Part shown: piece after piece, positions 25,876 to 34,757 of the stretch
Layout: every line of letters starts with the position of its first letter
Numbering within the stretch: position 1 is the first letter of the stretch
NCBI GenBank assembly: GCA_020161935.1
Contig: JAIUNI010000017.1
Span: 62,001 to 126,000 of the forward strand
DNA: 64,000 nucleotides
From: Chloroflexota bacterium
GTDB lineage: Bacteria; Chloroflexota; Anaerolineae; Aggregatilineales; Phototrophicaceae
Direction: 5' to 3'
The notes under the pieces: model-generated
Seen by the model: only the letters and a program-made list of their open reading frames with translations
Database searches by the model: none
Told to the model about the DNA's origin: nothing
Position numbers and translations under genes: made by a program

Positions 25876-26652
25876 TTACGCTTTCTGTTTGTCTTTAAGG
25901 CCGCTCGCCAGCAAATCGGCGATGTGCTTCACCCGCTTATCCGATTGTTGGCGGCTCAACCCGCCGTTCATCTGCGTCAGGCAGCTTGCGTCACCCGTAA
26001 TGATGACATCCGCATCCGCCCCGTTGATATTCTTGACCTTATCCGTCAGCATCGCGTTGCTGATTTCCGGCATCTTCACCGCGAACAAGCCGCCGAAGCC
26101 GCAGCACTGGTCATGCCCGTTCAGCGTTGTCACTTCCACACCCTTGATGTTGCTCGCCAGCGTCCGCGCCTGATCTTTTAGTTCCATCAGCCGGTAGCCG
26201 TGGCAAGCATCGTGGAAGGCCACTTTGGTCGGGGGCAGCGCCGCGCCGATGTCCGTAATCCCCAGCCCATCCACCAGATACTCGGTGAACTCCCACGTAA
26301 TGCTCGCCGCCCATGTCGCGCGGTCGTACCATTCGGGGTCGTCCTTAAACAGTTCAGTGTAGTAATGCCGGATCATCGACGTGCAGCTTCCCGACGGCGC
26401 GACGATCACTTCCGCGTCAGCAAAGGCCGTGAGGAAACGCTTGGCAACCTCTTTTGCATCCTCCCAGAAACCGGAGTTAAAACCCACCTGCCCGCAGCAC
26501 ATCTGTCCCATTGGGAACTTGACCTCAATCCCGAGATGGTCAAGGATTTCGACCACCGAGATACCCGTGTGCGGGTAAATCATATCGACAATGCAGGTCA
26601 CGAACAGCGATACCGGTTTATGCCGGGGTGAAGGACGGGTTGAGTCGGACAT
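25876..26652 (-). CDS. LutA/YkgE-like Fe-S oxidoreductase subunit (CCG domains)
   Basis: 258 residues with two CCG domains: MGQMCCGQVGFNSG and HDQCCGFGGLFAVKMPEIS, each with upstream cysteine patterns (FVTCIVDMIYPHTG, HDACHGYRL). This is the arrangement of LutA/GlpC-type proteins, which handle electrons for lactate or glycolate oxidation. The usual partners LutB and LutC are not beside it; instead the downstream genes are a dipeptidase and lacI. It may serve another dehydrogenase encoded elsewhere. Confidence 0.88.
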   Translation of the reverse strand: MSDSTRPSPRHKPVSLFVTCIVDMIYPHTGISVVEILDHLGIEVKFPMGQMCCGQVGFNSGFWEDAKEVAKRFLTAFADAEVIVAPSGSCTSMIRHYYTELFKDDPEWYDRATWAASITWEFTEYLVDGLGITDIGAALPPTKVAFHDACHGYRLMELKDQARTLASNIKGVEVTTLNGHDQCCGFGGLFAVKMPEISNAMLTDKVKNINGADADVIITGDASCLTQMNGGLSRQQSDKRVKHIADLLASGLKDKQKA

Positions 26653-26750
26653 AGTTTGACCTTTAAGAATTCACTTTTGACCAAGCCGCAATTCGTCTAG
26701 TGGACGGGTTGCGAACTGCTGTGTACAAGATTAACATACATAAACATACC

Positions 26751-27248
26751 ATGACGAACCGGAGACTAGACCAATTGACGAACGACTATCTCATCCGTTT
26801 AGCGACCCATGATGATGTCCAGCAGATTGTAACCCATCGCCGCCGGATGTTCGAGGACATGGGCAATCAGGATACTGAGGGTTTAGACCGCATGGTTGCC
26901 GCCTTTGGCCCGTGGGTCGCCGACCATCTCGCCAGCGGCCTCTATAAGAGTTGGTTCGCTTGCACTGCCGACGGTACGGTCGCCGCTGGAACCGATGCGT
27001 GGCTGCAAGATTGGCCGGCGGGTGCTTACGATACCTCACCCTACCGCGCCTATCTCCTGAATGTCTATACCGACTCCGAACACCGCCGGAAAGGTTTAGC
27101 GCGGCTGCTGGTGAAAACCTGCATGGATTGGTGCTACGCGAACGACATTCGAATCGTCACGCTCCACGCCAGCGATCAAGGCCGGAACGTCTACGAAAGT
27201 CTAGGCTTTACGCCGACCAACGAAATGCGAACTTGGAAGGATCGCTAA
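26751..27248 (+). CDS. GNAT N-acetyltransferase, tandem copy 1
   Basis: 165 residues from the ATG at 26751. The acetyl-CoA loop is visible (LLNVYTDSEHRRKGLARLLVKTCMDWC, the R-x-x-G-L/R-A pattern), as is the last strand (ESLGFTPTNEM). It is clearly paralogous to the next gene, sharing NVYT, HAS and GF-PTNEM phrases. The start is uncertain: no strong Shine-Dalgarno precedes it, and a longer GTG start at 26700 is open. Confidence 0.85.
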   Translation: MTNRRLDQLTNDYLIRLATHDDVQQIVTHRRRMFEDMGNQDTEGLDRMVAAFGPWVADHLASGLYKSWFACTADGTVAAGTDAWLQDWPAGAYDTSPYRAYLLNVYTDSEHRRKGLARLLVKTCMDWCYANDIRIVTLHASDQGRNVYESLGFTPTNEMRTWKDR

Positions 27249-27354
27249 GGGAAAAAGACCCCTAATTTTGTGGCCTTTGTGCAATCTTAATCGTGCTATT
27301 ATGAATTAGATTTATAGTGATAAAGGGGTTGTCAGAAATTCACAAAAATAGGTC

Positions 27355-27382
27355 TTGAATCTGTGTCTATTTTTGTTATACT
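27355..27382 (+). promoter_or_regulatory. predicted promoter of the second GNAT gene
   Basis: TTGAAT (27355-27360), a 16-base spacer and TATACT (27377-27382), about 60 bases before the ATG at 27444. Confidence 0.5.
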
Positions 27383-27443
27383 GCCCGCCCGAAATTGTAA
27401 ATCGAACGTTATCTTTGAGAAAGTGGTGACACACAAAAAGGGA

Positions 27444-27953
27444 ATGGAACAAACAGACATCGCATCTATTAAAACGCTGACAGGTCGGGAAGTATTCGTC
27501 ATCCGTGAAGCGACTTTGAATGACCTGCCAGCGTTGGTGGCACAGCGCCGCCAAATGTACGAAGACATGGGCTATACCGATACGTCCCGACTCGATGAGT
27601 TGGAAAAAGCCTTTGAACTCTGGCTGCACGACAAGCTGGAAGATGGGCATTACCGCAACTGGTTGGCGGAAAGCAGCGATGGTCGCATCGCCGCCGGTGC
27701 GGGTTTGTGGTTGGTAGATTGGCCGCCGCAGATGATGGATTTCTCGCCATACCGTGGATATATCATGAACGTGTATACCGCCCCCAACTTCCGCAAGCGC
27801 GGGTTGGCGAAACGGATGGTTCAAACCATCGTCAACTGGTGTGCCGAGCAGCGCATCGAAACCGTCAGTTTACACGCCAGCGCCGAAGGCCGCCCCGTGT
27901 ACGAAGGACTGGGTTTCGCGCCGACGAATGAGATGCGGTTACAGGTTCCGTAA
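27444..27953 (+). CDS. GNAT N-acetyltransferase, tandem copy 2
   Basis: 169 residues. The acetyl-CoA-binding stretch is MNVYTAPNFRKRGLAKRMVQ, and the end GLGFAPTNEMRL matches copy 1, indicating a tandem duplication with divergence. The ATG at 27444 has AAAGGG very close (four bases), so the GTG at 27426 with GAGAAA may be the true start. Substrate unknown; the set-up is typical of small-molecule or aminoglycoside-type GNATs, but nothing specific is seen. Confidence 0.85.
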   Translation: MEQTDIASIKTLTGREVFVIREATLNDLPALVAQRRQMYEDMGYTDTSRLDELEKAFELWLHDKLEDGHYRNWLAESSDGRIAAGAGLWLVDWPPQMMDFSPYRGYIMNVYTAPNFRKRGLAKRMVQTIVNWCAEQRIETVSLHASAEGRPVYEGLGFAPTNEMRLQVP

Positions 27954-27974
27954 CCGGAAGTGTGTTTGATAAAG

Positions 27975-28007
27975 AACAGGGAGTGCCACTGCGCCTCCCT
28001 GTTTTTG
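27975..28007 (+). terminator. intrinsic terminator after the GNAT pair
   Basis: ACAGGGAG (27976-27983), an eleven-base loop, CTCCCTGT (27995-28002) and a T-run. Confidence 0.8.
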
Positions 28008-28035
28008 ATTCTCTTGACCTCAAGTTCGGTATAAT
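28005..28035 (+). promoter_or_regulatory. possible promoter of the hydrolase-2H phosphoesterase pair
   Basis: A consensus -10 TATAAT (28030-28035) lies 19 bases after TTGATT (28005-28010), a somewhat long spacer, upstream of the ATG at 28054, which has GAGGAGG. Confidence 0.4.
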
Positions 28036-28053
28036 GCGATTGAGGAGGTACGC

Positions 28054-28692
28054 ATGAGTATTCAGTCGGAAATCATCACCACACCGTCACGCTTCGGGGT
28101 GGATACCCGCAATACCCTGCTGCGGCACGAAACAGGTTCGGAAAAACTGCTTATCATGCTCCCCGGTCGCGCCTATACCTGTGACTTCCCGGTTCTTTAT
28201 TACCTGCGTAAAGTCGCCGCGCAAATCGGTTATGATGTCCTGAGTATCGAATATGGCTTTCAGGCTGCCCGAACCGACTTCACGGTTGCCCAACTGCCGG
28301 ATCTGCTGGCGGATCTAAATGATACGCTGCAACCGGTACTCACACACGGCTACAAACACATCTGTGTGGCGGGTAAATCCCTCGGTACGCCCATCGCCGC
28401 CCACCTCGTCCAATCGCTCGACACGGCCTCACGCTCGCTGCTTCTGCTCACACCGGTTGGTGACGCGATAAAGTCGGTTGGGACAATTCCGACCGCAGCC
28501 ATCATCGGCACTGCCGACCCGGCCTATGTCGCTGAGGAAGTCGCCCATTTTGTTGGGCATCCCACCGTCAAGTGGCATGTTTACGAGGGGCTGGATCACG
28601 GCCTCGAATACGCCGATGATTGGCAAGCCTCAGCAAGCATACTGCCTAGAATAATCGAAGCCTGTACAACGTTCCTTGGTGAAACCTCATGA
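28054..28692 (+). CDS. alpha/beta hydrolase
   Basis: 212 residues, small for this fold. The nucleophile elbow is GKSLG, the acid is probably in IIGTADPAY, and the histidine in GLDHGLEY, in the right order. LIMLPGRAYTCDFPVLYYL holds the oxyanion loop. GAGGAGG lies at good distance from the ATG. It overlaps the 2H phosphoesterase gene by four bases (ATGA), so the two are coupled. Substrate unknown. Confidence 0.85.
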   Translation: MSIQSEIITTPSRFGVDTRNTLLRHETGSEKLLIMLPGRAYTCDFPVLYYLRKVAAQIGYDVLSIEYGFQAARTDFTVAQLPDLLADLNDTLQPVLTHGYKHICVAGKSLGTPIAAHLVQSLDTASRSLLLLTPVGDAIKSVGTIPTAAIIGTADPAYVAEEVAHFVGHPTVKWHVYEGLDHGLEYADDWQASASILPRIIEACTTFLGETS

Positions 28693-29204
28693 CTGTGATG
28701 ACCGCACTCGTCATTTTCCCACCGCACACGGTACAAGCCATCGCCGTCCCCATCATGCGCCAGTACGCCGCGAACACCATTCTGCGTATTTGCGGTCACA
28801 TGACTCTGCTCGCCCCTTTTGTCCCGTTCGAGGAAGCCGAACAAGCAGCCGAAACGCTGCACACCGTTTGCGCGCGTATAAAGCCGTTCGAGGTCACGCT
28901 TTCCGGTTATGGTCACTTCCCTAAAGTGGCATTTATGCAGCCCGCCGACCCGCTGCCCATCAAGAGTCTTTTCCGCAAGACGTTCGATGCCTTCCCGCTG
29001 TACCCGCCCTATGGTGGCGCGTTCGGCAGCGATTTGCACCCGCACTTAACCGTTGCCGAATTTGCGACCGAGGATGAACTGCGTACAACGTGGCTGCCGG
29101 ATTATGCGCCCCTGACCTTCATAGTTGACCGCATCCACCTCATCTACGGCACCGACGACCCGCTGCCGTGGCTGACCTACAGTGCCATTCCGCTCGGTGG
29201 GTAG
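28689..29204 (+). CDS. 2'-5' RNA ligase-like 2H phosphoesterase
   Basis: 171 residues with the two H-x-T motifs that define the superfamily: GHMTLLAPF (first) and HPHLTVAEF (second), each followed by a typical strand. ThpR/LigT-like proteins act on 2',5' or cyclic phosphodiester bonds in RNA or nucleotides. Coupled translation with the preceding hydrolase is the only context clue. Confidence 0.85.
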   Translation: MTVMTALVIFPPHTVQAIAVPIMRQYAANTILRICGHMTLLAPFVPFEEAEQAAETLHTVCARIKPFEVTLSGYGHFPKVAFMQPADPLPIKSLFRKTFDAFPLYPPYGGAFGSDLHPHLTVAEFATEDELRTTWLPDYAPLTFIVDRIHLIYGTDDPLPWLTYSAIPLGG

Positions 29205-29286
29205 TAATGGGCTGACTAAAGCCTATACCGATCCTGACACCATCAGGTACTATTGAGCTACATTGACCGATTGATAAAGGCTGCTC

Positions 29287-30120
29287 ATGTATCCCATCTA
29301 TGACTTCGGCGGCAGTGGACAAGTCATTAACCTGCTGCCCGCGAACGGCTTCCCACCCGAAACCTACATCCCGCTGCTCCGCCCGCTGACGGACCGTTAT
29401 CACGTCATTTCGATGCTGCCCCGCGCCTTCTGGGGGGAGCAGCCACCTATCGAACTGCGCCAGTGGGATATGCTGGCGGAAGACTTCTTGGCGGGGTTGG
29501 CTTATCACCAAATCGACAATGTAATCGCCATCGGGCATTCCTTCGGTGGGATTGCCTCGATGCTCGCCACTATCCGCGAACCGCAGCGTTTCAAGGCGCT
29601 GTGCTTGCTCGACCCGACCCTGTTCCGCCCCGAATGGCCGGAAGGCATGGAACAAATGCAGCGTGACGGCACCATCAACGAGTTTCATCTCGTACAGGGG
29701 GCGCTGCGCCGCCGCCGCACCTTCGCCAGCATCGACGATGCTTTCACCTATTTTCGCGGCAAGAAACTCTTTACCGATTGGCCGGATGACAACCTGCGCT
29801 TGTATGCCGAATATGGGACACAGCCATGCGCCAGCGGTGAACGCGAACTGCGCTGGCCGGTGGAGTGGGAAGCCTATTACTTCAGCACCGGCTTCACCCG
29901 CTCGTGGGAAGCCGCGCCCAAACTGCGCGGGCTGCTGCCCGTCCTCGCCATTGGTGGTGGCACGACAGATACCTATGTCCCGGAGATCGCAGCCCTGCTC
30001 CATGATATACTTCCCGAAGCAGCGTTTGCCGAAGTGCCGGGACATGGACACCTGTTCCCACAGAGCGCACCGGAGGCGACATTGGCGATTATCAACCAGT
30101 GGCTTGGTACACTGGCGTAA
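29287..30120 (+). CDS. alpha/beta hydrolase
   Basis: 277 residues with nucleophile elbow GHSFGG, an acid near ALLHDILPEA or TDTYVPE, and the final His in VPGHGHLFPQSAPE. The start MYPIYDFGGSGQVINLLPANGFPPETY carries the oxyanion region, like MhpC-type hydrolases. AAAGG lies six bases before the ATG. No signal peptide. Substrate unknown. Confidence 0.85.
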   Translation: MYPIYDFGGSGQVINLLPANGFPPETYIPLLRPLTDRYHVISMLPRAFWGEQPPIELRQWDMLAEDFLAGLAYHQIDNVIAIGHSFGGIASMLATIREPQRFKALCLLDPTLFRPEWPEGMEQMQRDGTINEFHLVQGALRRRRTFASIDDAFTYFRGKKLFTDWPDDNLRLYAEYGTQPCASGERELRWPVEWEAYYFSTGFTRSWEAAPKLRGLLPVLAIGGGTTDTYVPEIAALLHDILPEAAFAEVPGHGHLFPQSAPEATLAIINQWLGTLA

Positions 30121-30180
30121 AATATGCAGGTCTTGCGGTGTCTGTAGGATAAGTCAAAAAGACTTTATTGAAGGGAAATG

Positions 30181-31029
30181 ATGAACACCGACTCGCTCAT
30201 TAATCAACTTGAGGACATCCCCAATCGCATCGCGCGAACGGTCGTCGGTTGGACGGAAGACGAACTCCGCGCTCAACCGCGTGCTGGCGAATGGTCAGCC
30301 GCCGATGTCCTCGCCCACCTGCGCTCGGCGGACGACATCCTCACTCCGCGCATTTATATGATGCTGGTACGCGACAACCCGACCCTCCTCGCCTACGAAG
30401 AACGCGATTGGACAGCGGTGCTGCGTTACGCCGAAGCGGATTTCAACACTTCGCTCCAAACCTATACCCTGCGCCGTGCCGAGCTGGTGAATGCGCTGCG
30501 CCATCTTGAGCCGGAGCAGTGGGCGCGTAAGGGTATTCATGAGCATAACGGCGAGCTAACGGTACTCACACTGGTGAGCGACATGATCGACCATGAGGAA
30601 GAACACTGCCGCCAGATCGAGGCGCTGCGTCCGCAGCCGGTCGTCGTGCCGCGTTCATATGCACGGGTGCTGCTGATCGACGGGCAGGAAGAATCCCGTG
30701 AGCGTTATAAAGCGATGCTGGTCGGCAGTGGTTATGATGTGATCGAGGCCGAAGATAACGCCGCCGCGCTCGACATCCTATTGGCTGACCCGAATTTCCT
30801 GATTGTGCTGGCGGATTTTGATGTCGTCGGGCAGCACGACCTGAACTTCCTCGACTCGCTGCGGGTCATCTATCCGCGTCTACCGGTCGTGGTACTCGGC
30901 GCAGACCAAGACCTTGAGTGGGAGGCGATGGCACAGGAACGCGGGGCGGAAGCCTTCTTCTACGAGCCGGTCAACCTGCCGGATGTGCTTGAAACGGTTC
31001 TCTCACTGACCGAGCAAATCTCGTATTGA
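30181..31029 (+). CDS. DinB-like domain fused to a degenerate response-regulator receiver
   Basis: 282 residues. The N-terminal half (about 1-150) is a DinB/DfsB four-helix domain, with GEWSAADVLAHLRSADD and DMIDHEEEHCRQIEAL giving the metal-binding histidines. The C-terminal half (about 160-282) has the CheY fold: YARVLLIDGQEESRERYKAML, VLADFD, PVVVLGAD, ERGAEAFFYEPVNL. Its possible phospho-acceptor D lies in ADFD, but the invariant Lys is replaced (YEP where KP is expected) and the acidic pair is reduced to one D (IDGQ). So phosphotransfer is doubtful. AAGGG five bases upstream favours the second ATG. Confidence 0.85.
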   Translation: MNTDSLINQLEDIPNRIARTVVGWTEDELRAQPRAGEWSAADVLAHLRSADDILTPRIYMMLVRDNPTLLAYEERDWTAVLRYAEADFNTSLQTYTLRRAELVNALRHLEPEQWARKGIHEHNGELTVLTLVSDMIDHEEEHCRQIEALRPQPVVVPRSYARVLLIDGQEESRERYKAMLVGSGYDVIEAEDNAAALDILLADPNFLIVLADFDVVGQHDLNFLDSLRVIYPRLPVVVLGADQDLEWEAMAQERGAEAFFYEPVNLPDVLETVLSLTEQISY

Positions 31030-31057
31030 TGTTTTGCTATCAAAAGGACCAGACCGG

Positions 31058-31513
31058 ATGGCAAAGAACGAAGCGGAAATCCCAAATCCTAAACTCCAAC
31101 CTTTTAGCAAATTAATCGGCGAATGGACAACCGTCGCGACGCACCGTCTAATGCCCAACGTCACCTTGCACGGGCGCACGACATTCTCGTGGCTTCAAGG
31201 TGGCGCGTTCGTGAATATGCAGTCCGAGGTTGATGAGGAAGGTGTTCCAAGCGCGACCGCGATCTTCGGCAGCGATAATGACACCGAAGCGTTTTTCATG
31301 CTGTACTTTGATGAACGCGGCGTTTCCCGCAAATTTGATGTGACGATGCAGGGTAACGTCCTAGCCTATGAGAGACTTGTGCCAGACTTCTCCCAACGCT
31401 TTACCAGTACGATTTCGGACGATGGCAACACGATTAAAGTGCTGGTGGAACTGCGCGAGGACGGCGTGAACTGGAAAAACGATCTTGAAGCGACCTACAC
31501 ACGGGTCAAATAA
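31058..31513 (+). CDS. DUF1579-like protein
   Basis: 151 residues from the ATG at 31058 (AAAGGA nine bases upstream). The lipocalin-like strand pattern (LIGEWTTVATHRLMP, LHGRTTFSWLQGGAFVNMQSEV, FFMLYFDERGVSRKFDV) is that of small conserved proteins with a DUF1579-type barrel. Function unknown. Confidence 0.7.
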   Translation: MAKNEAEIPNPKLQPFSKLIGEWTTVATHRLMPNVTLHGRTTFSWLQGGAFVNMQSEVDEEGVPSATAIFGSDNDTEAFFMLYFDERGVSRKFDVTMQGNVLAYERLVPDFSQRFTSTISDDGNTIKVLVELREDGVNWKNDLEATYTRVK

Positions 31514-31522
31514 CAAGCATCA

Positions 31523-31552
31523 AAATAAAAGCGCCTCAAACGAATGAAGCGC
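31523..31552 (-). terminator. terminator of the alpha-galactosidase gene
   Basis: Minus-strand hairpin: an eight-base stem with one wobble pair (AGCGCTTCA / TTGAGGCGCT), a five-base loop and then TTTTATTTT. Confidence 0.8.
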
Positions 31553-31564
31553 TCATGATTGACA

Positions 31565-33643
31565 CTATCCCACCTGCCGGATGCGCCGCACGGTGCTTTC
31601 AAAATTCTTGAGCGTGAATAGGCTGTCGGTTTGCATCCACGCCGCGCCCGAACGCGAACCCTCGAACCCTTCCACCGTGTACTGTGACAGCGGGTCAAGG
31701 CCGCGCAGCCGCAGCGACAAGGGGTTAATCGGGTCGGGGATGTGGGTGCGGAAGGCGAACAACACCCCCTCACCGCGATCCTTACTCATATACTGCACCG
31801 CGCTGAACCCCCCACCCGCTTGGACGGACTGTAACCGGTACTGGTTGCCCAGTTGAACAATCGGGCGAATTTCTTTGTACACCGCGATCCACTTCGCCGC
31901 CTCAGCCCGTTCGTCCGCGTTCCAGTGGGTGAGGTTCGCGCCAATACCCAGCGAACCGCACATGCTGACGTGCATCCTGAAAGTCACCGGGAGGTTGGGT
32001 TCGGTATCTGTCACCCATGCTTCCATCGTGTTCGCGGGAAACACCTGCGAAAACCCCTCTTGGATGGCGAGCCGCGCCGTGCCGCCGGTGTTGTCGCTCG
32101 TCCAAATTTGGTCGGCGTAACGCAAGATGCCCATATCGGCACGCGCACCACCGCCGGAGCAGCTTTGCCAGATGACGTTCGGATGGCGCTGCCGCAGCGT
32201 TCCCCACACGTTATACAAGCCTTCGACATAGCGCACCCAGATTTCCCGCTGTTCGCCTTCATAAGCAGGCCAACCGGGTTCGCTGACGGTGCGGTTCATA
32301 TCCCACTTGATGAAGGTAATATTGTTCTCGGTTAGCAGCTTATCGAGATGCTCGATCAAGTAATCTTGAACATCCTGCCGCGCCATATTGAGGATCAGTT
32401 GGCTGCGGTTTTCGGTACGGGTGCGGTTGGGGAAGTGAATGACCCAATCAGGATGAGCGCGGTAGAGGTCGCTGTCAGGGTTGACCATTTCCGGCTCGAC
32501 CCAGATGCCGAAGTCCATGCCCAAGCCGTTGACATGCTCGATCAGCGGCTTCAGGCCATCCGGGAACTTCTTCGCATCCGGCCACCAATCGCCCAATCCG
32601 GCATTATCCAAGTCCCGCCCTTGAAACCAGCCGTCATCGACCACGAATAGCTCGACACCCAAATCCCGCGCGATTTCGGCATAGCGCTTCTGCGACTCGA
32701 CATCCACATTAAAGAAGGTCGCCTCCCACGAGTTGTAGAGGACTTTATGGAGCGTGTCGCCGTGCGGCAAGATACTGCGAATGTAGGTGTGCAGCGTCCG
32801 GCTGGCCGCGCCAAAACCCTGCGCCGTATAACCACCGAAACTAATCGGCGTGGTGAAGCGGGTATCTGGCTTCAGTTCCCAACCGAAGTCCCAATCATTC
32901 ACGCCAATATTGATACGGGTTGAGGCCCAATCCGTCACCTCGGCGGCGATCTTCCAGTTGCCACTCCATGCCAGCGTACCAAACCACACTTCGCCCTGAT
33001 CTTCGTCGGCGCTGCCCCGATCAAGGGCGAAGTACGGGTTGTGGTTGTGGCTGGTGTGCAGGCGGCGGCTTTCGGTGACTGTTACCCCACGCGCCAGCTT
33101 TTCCCGCCGGATGTGGAACTCGTCGAGCCAGCGTCCGGTCAGGTGGTTAAAGCGGTAGTCATCGCCGTAGGGTAAGTGCCACTGTGCCGAAAACACCCGT
33201 TCAATCGCGATGCTCTCCTGCCCCGTGTTCTGGATGATAGCGGAACGTTCGATCAGGTCATAGCCAACCAGCGGACGGTATACCAGCGTCACCCGCAGCG
33301 GGTAATAGGTGTCTTGCAGTTCGATATGCAGCGCGTCATTCTGGATCGCGTAATTGGTGTACTGGAGTTCAGCCACCCGCACGCCATCCGCGAACACAAC
33401 CGTCAGCGCCGGTTCAATAAACTTCTGGTCGTTGTTGGTCGGGTATTCTTCGCGCGTAAGCTGTGCCGGACGGTTGAAGGATGACCATGCGGCAGGGTTG
33501 GCGGGCGGCGGGTAATCATTGACGGAAGGCAGGCGTGCGCCCCAATAGCGGTGTACCAGACAGCCCGCTTCGTTGAGGCCGAAAGCGTAGGCGGTGTTCG
33601 CGGTTTCGATGACCCAACTGGTGTTCGTCGCATGAATAGGCAT
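31565..33643 (-). CDS. GH36 alpha-galactosidase
   Basis: 692 residues from the ATG at 33643 (GGAG nine bases upstream; a TTG five codons earlier is open). Clan GH-D motifs are clear: the nucleophile D448 in IKWDMNR and the acid/base D517 in QIWTSDNTGG. CSGGGARADMG (495-504) is the usual CSGGGGR region, and the N-terminal beta-supersandwich starts MPIHATNTSWVI. No signal peptide, so it should act on galactosides taken up from outside. A divergent PPOX gene lies beyond the start. It fits the carbohydrate-rich character of the window. Confidence 0.95.
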   Translation of the reverse strand: MPIHATNTSWVIETANTAYAFGLNEAGCLVHRYWGARLPSVNDYPPPANPAAWSSFNRPAQLTREEYPTNNDQKFIEPALTVVFADGVRVAELQYTNYAIQNDALHIELQDTYYPLRVTLVYRPLVGYDLIERSAIIQNTGQESIAIERVFSAQWHLPYGDDYRFNHLTGRWLDEFHIRREKLARGVTVTESRRLHTSHNHNPYFALDRGSADEDQGEVWFGTLAWSGNWKIAAEVTDWASTRINIGVNDWDFGWELKPDTRFTTPISFGGYTAQGFGAASRTLHTYIRSILPHGDTLHKVLYNSWEATFFNVDVESQKRYAEIARDLGVELFVVDDGWFQGRDLDNAGLGDWWPDAKKFPDGLKPLIEHVNGLGMDFGIWVEPEMVNPDSDLYRAHPDWVIHFPNRTRTENRSQLILNMARQDVQDYLIEHLDKLLTENNITFIKWDMNRTVSEPGWPAYEGEQREIWVRYVEGLYNVWGTLRQRHPNVIWQSCSGGGARADMGILRYADQIWTSDNTGGTARLAIQEGFSQVFPANTMEAWVTDTEPNLPVTFRMHVSMCGSLGIGANLTHWNADERAEAAKWIAVYKEIRPIVQLGNQYRLQSVQAGGGFSAVQYMSKDRGEGVLFAFRTHIPDPINPLSLRLRGLDPLSQYTVEGFEGSRSGAAWMQTDSLFTLKNFESTVRRIRQVG

Positions 33644-33701
33644 CTCAATTCTCTCCAATAAATAAATTAAGGTCTAGTTGGTCGCCATGCAGGTCAGTAC
33701 T

Positions 33702-33736
33702 CCAAAATAAAAGACGGATCACCTATTGATCCGCCT
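33702..33736 (-). terminator. terminator after the PPOX gene pair
   Basis: Minus-strand GGCGGATC / GATCCGTC stem with a seven-base loop, followed by TTTTATTTT. Confidence 0.85.
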
Positions 33737-33765
33737 GATATTCTACCGAGAATTAACCGAACACG

Positions 33766-34176
33766 TTAATGCACGTTGACTTTGGTCGCGCGAATAGTCA
33801 CCACGAGGCGAGTTTCGTCCTCTGGCTTCGACCACTGGTTAAAGCCGCCATAATACTTCTGCCCCATGTACTTCCACGACAGCTTCTCGATGTGTTCCTG
33901 TCCGCCTTCTTCGGTGATTTCAGCTTCGCCGCGCACTTCAATCCAGTTGTAACCGTCATTCGGGTTGACAACGACGAGTGTCACTTTCGGATTCGCTTGC
34001 AGGTTTTTGTCCTTCTGGCGGCCTCGCGCGGTATTAAAGCGTACGTTCTCGCCGTCAAAATCTGCCCACACAACGGTCGACTGTGGCTGTCCGTCCGGCA
34101 TGACGGTTGTAACGACCGCGTAGTAAGGTTTTTCGAATAGGTCTTTGTGCGAGTCGGGAATGGTTGCGTTGGTCAT
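33766..34176 (-). CDS. PPOX-class (F420-dependent) oxidoreductase, copy 1
   Basis: 136 residues: the split-barrel flavin-binding fold of the pyridoxamine-5'-phosphate-oxidase-like superfamily. Visible features are IPDSHKDLFEKPYYAVVTTVMPDGQPQSTVVWADFDGE and the ARGRQKDKNLQANPKVTLVVVNP strand pair, typical of F420-binding members. GGAG lies close to the ATG. It is paralogous to the next gene upstream. The substrate is unknown. Confidence 0.88.
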   Translation of the reverse strand: MTNATIPDSHKDLFEKPYYAVVTTVMPDGQPQSTVVWADFDGENVRFNTARGRQKDKNLQANPKVTLVVVNPNDGYNWIEVRGEAEITEEGGQEHIEKLSWKYMGQKYYGGFNQWSKPEDETRLVVTIRATKVNVH

Positions 34177-34254
34177 CGTTGCTCCAAGTGGTATACCAAT
34201 AAGTGAGGATAACAGGACGTTCTACTGGTTTTGACGCACAAGCAGCGCCGCCTA

Positions 34255-34671
34255 TTACCCGTACTTCACGACCCGTTCCGGCTTAATCATGAACAGGATG
34301 CCGTTATAAGAGGATTCGCGCTCTGCCGGTTCGACCGCGCCATAGTATTTCGGCTTGCCCATGTAATTCTGCGTGTGGCGGTTGAGTTCTTCCAGCGCCC
34401 CTTCGGTCACGATGCTTTCGACCACGCCGCCGATTTCTAAATAGCGGTACGGGTTCTGCGGGTCAATCGCCATCACCGAAACGTGCGGGTTCGCCAAGAT
34501 ATTGCGGTGTTTACGGTTATCGGGGTCGCTGGTGATGCGGATATACTCACCATCCCAGCGCCGCCAAATGCCCACCGCGTAGGGCTTCCCTTCGGCGGAA
34601 ACAGTCGTCAGGCTCACAACAATTGGTTTTTCGAGCAGGTCTTTGTGCGAGTCGGGGATAATAACAGTCAT
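34255..34671 (-). CDS. PPOX-class (F420-dependent) oxidoreductase, copy 2
   Basis: 138 residues from the ATG at 34671, which gives the same N-terminus as copy 1 (IIPDSHKDLLEKPIVV) and has GAAAGAGA upstream; the longer frame is rejected. The core strands (SDPDNRKHRNILANPHVSVMAIDP) match. The C-terminal end (ERVVKYG) follows the copy 1 design. It is a tandem duplicate, 78 bases from copy 1. Confidence 0.88.
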   Translation of the reverse strand: MTVIIPDSHKDLLEKPIVVSLTTVSAEGKPYAVGIWRRWDGEYIRITSDPDNRKHRNILANPHVSVMAIDPQNPYRYLEIGGVVESIVTEGALEELNRHTQNYMGKPKYYGAVEPAERESSYNGILFMIKPERVVKYG

Positions 34672-34757
34672 GGGCGCATCTCTTTCGTTGGATAAGGTCA
34701 ACTGTTTGTTTGACGCACCCGCACGGGTGGTTCTTCCTTGCTCCCTAACCAAACCCG

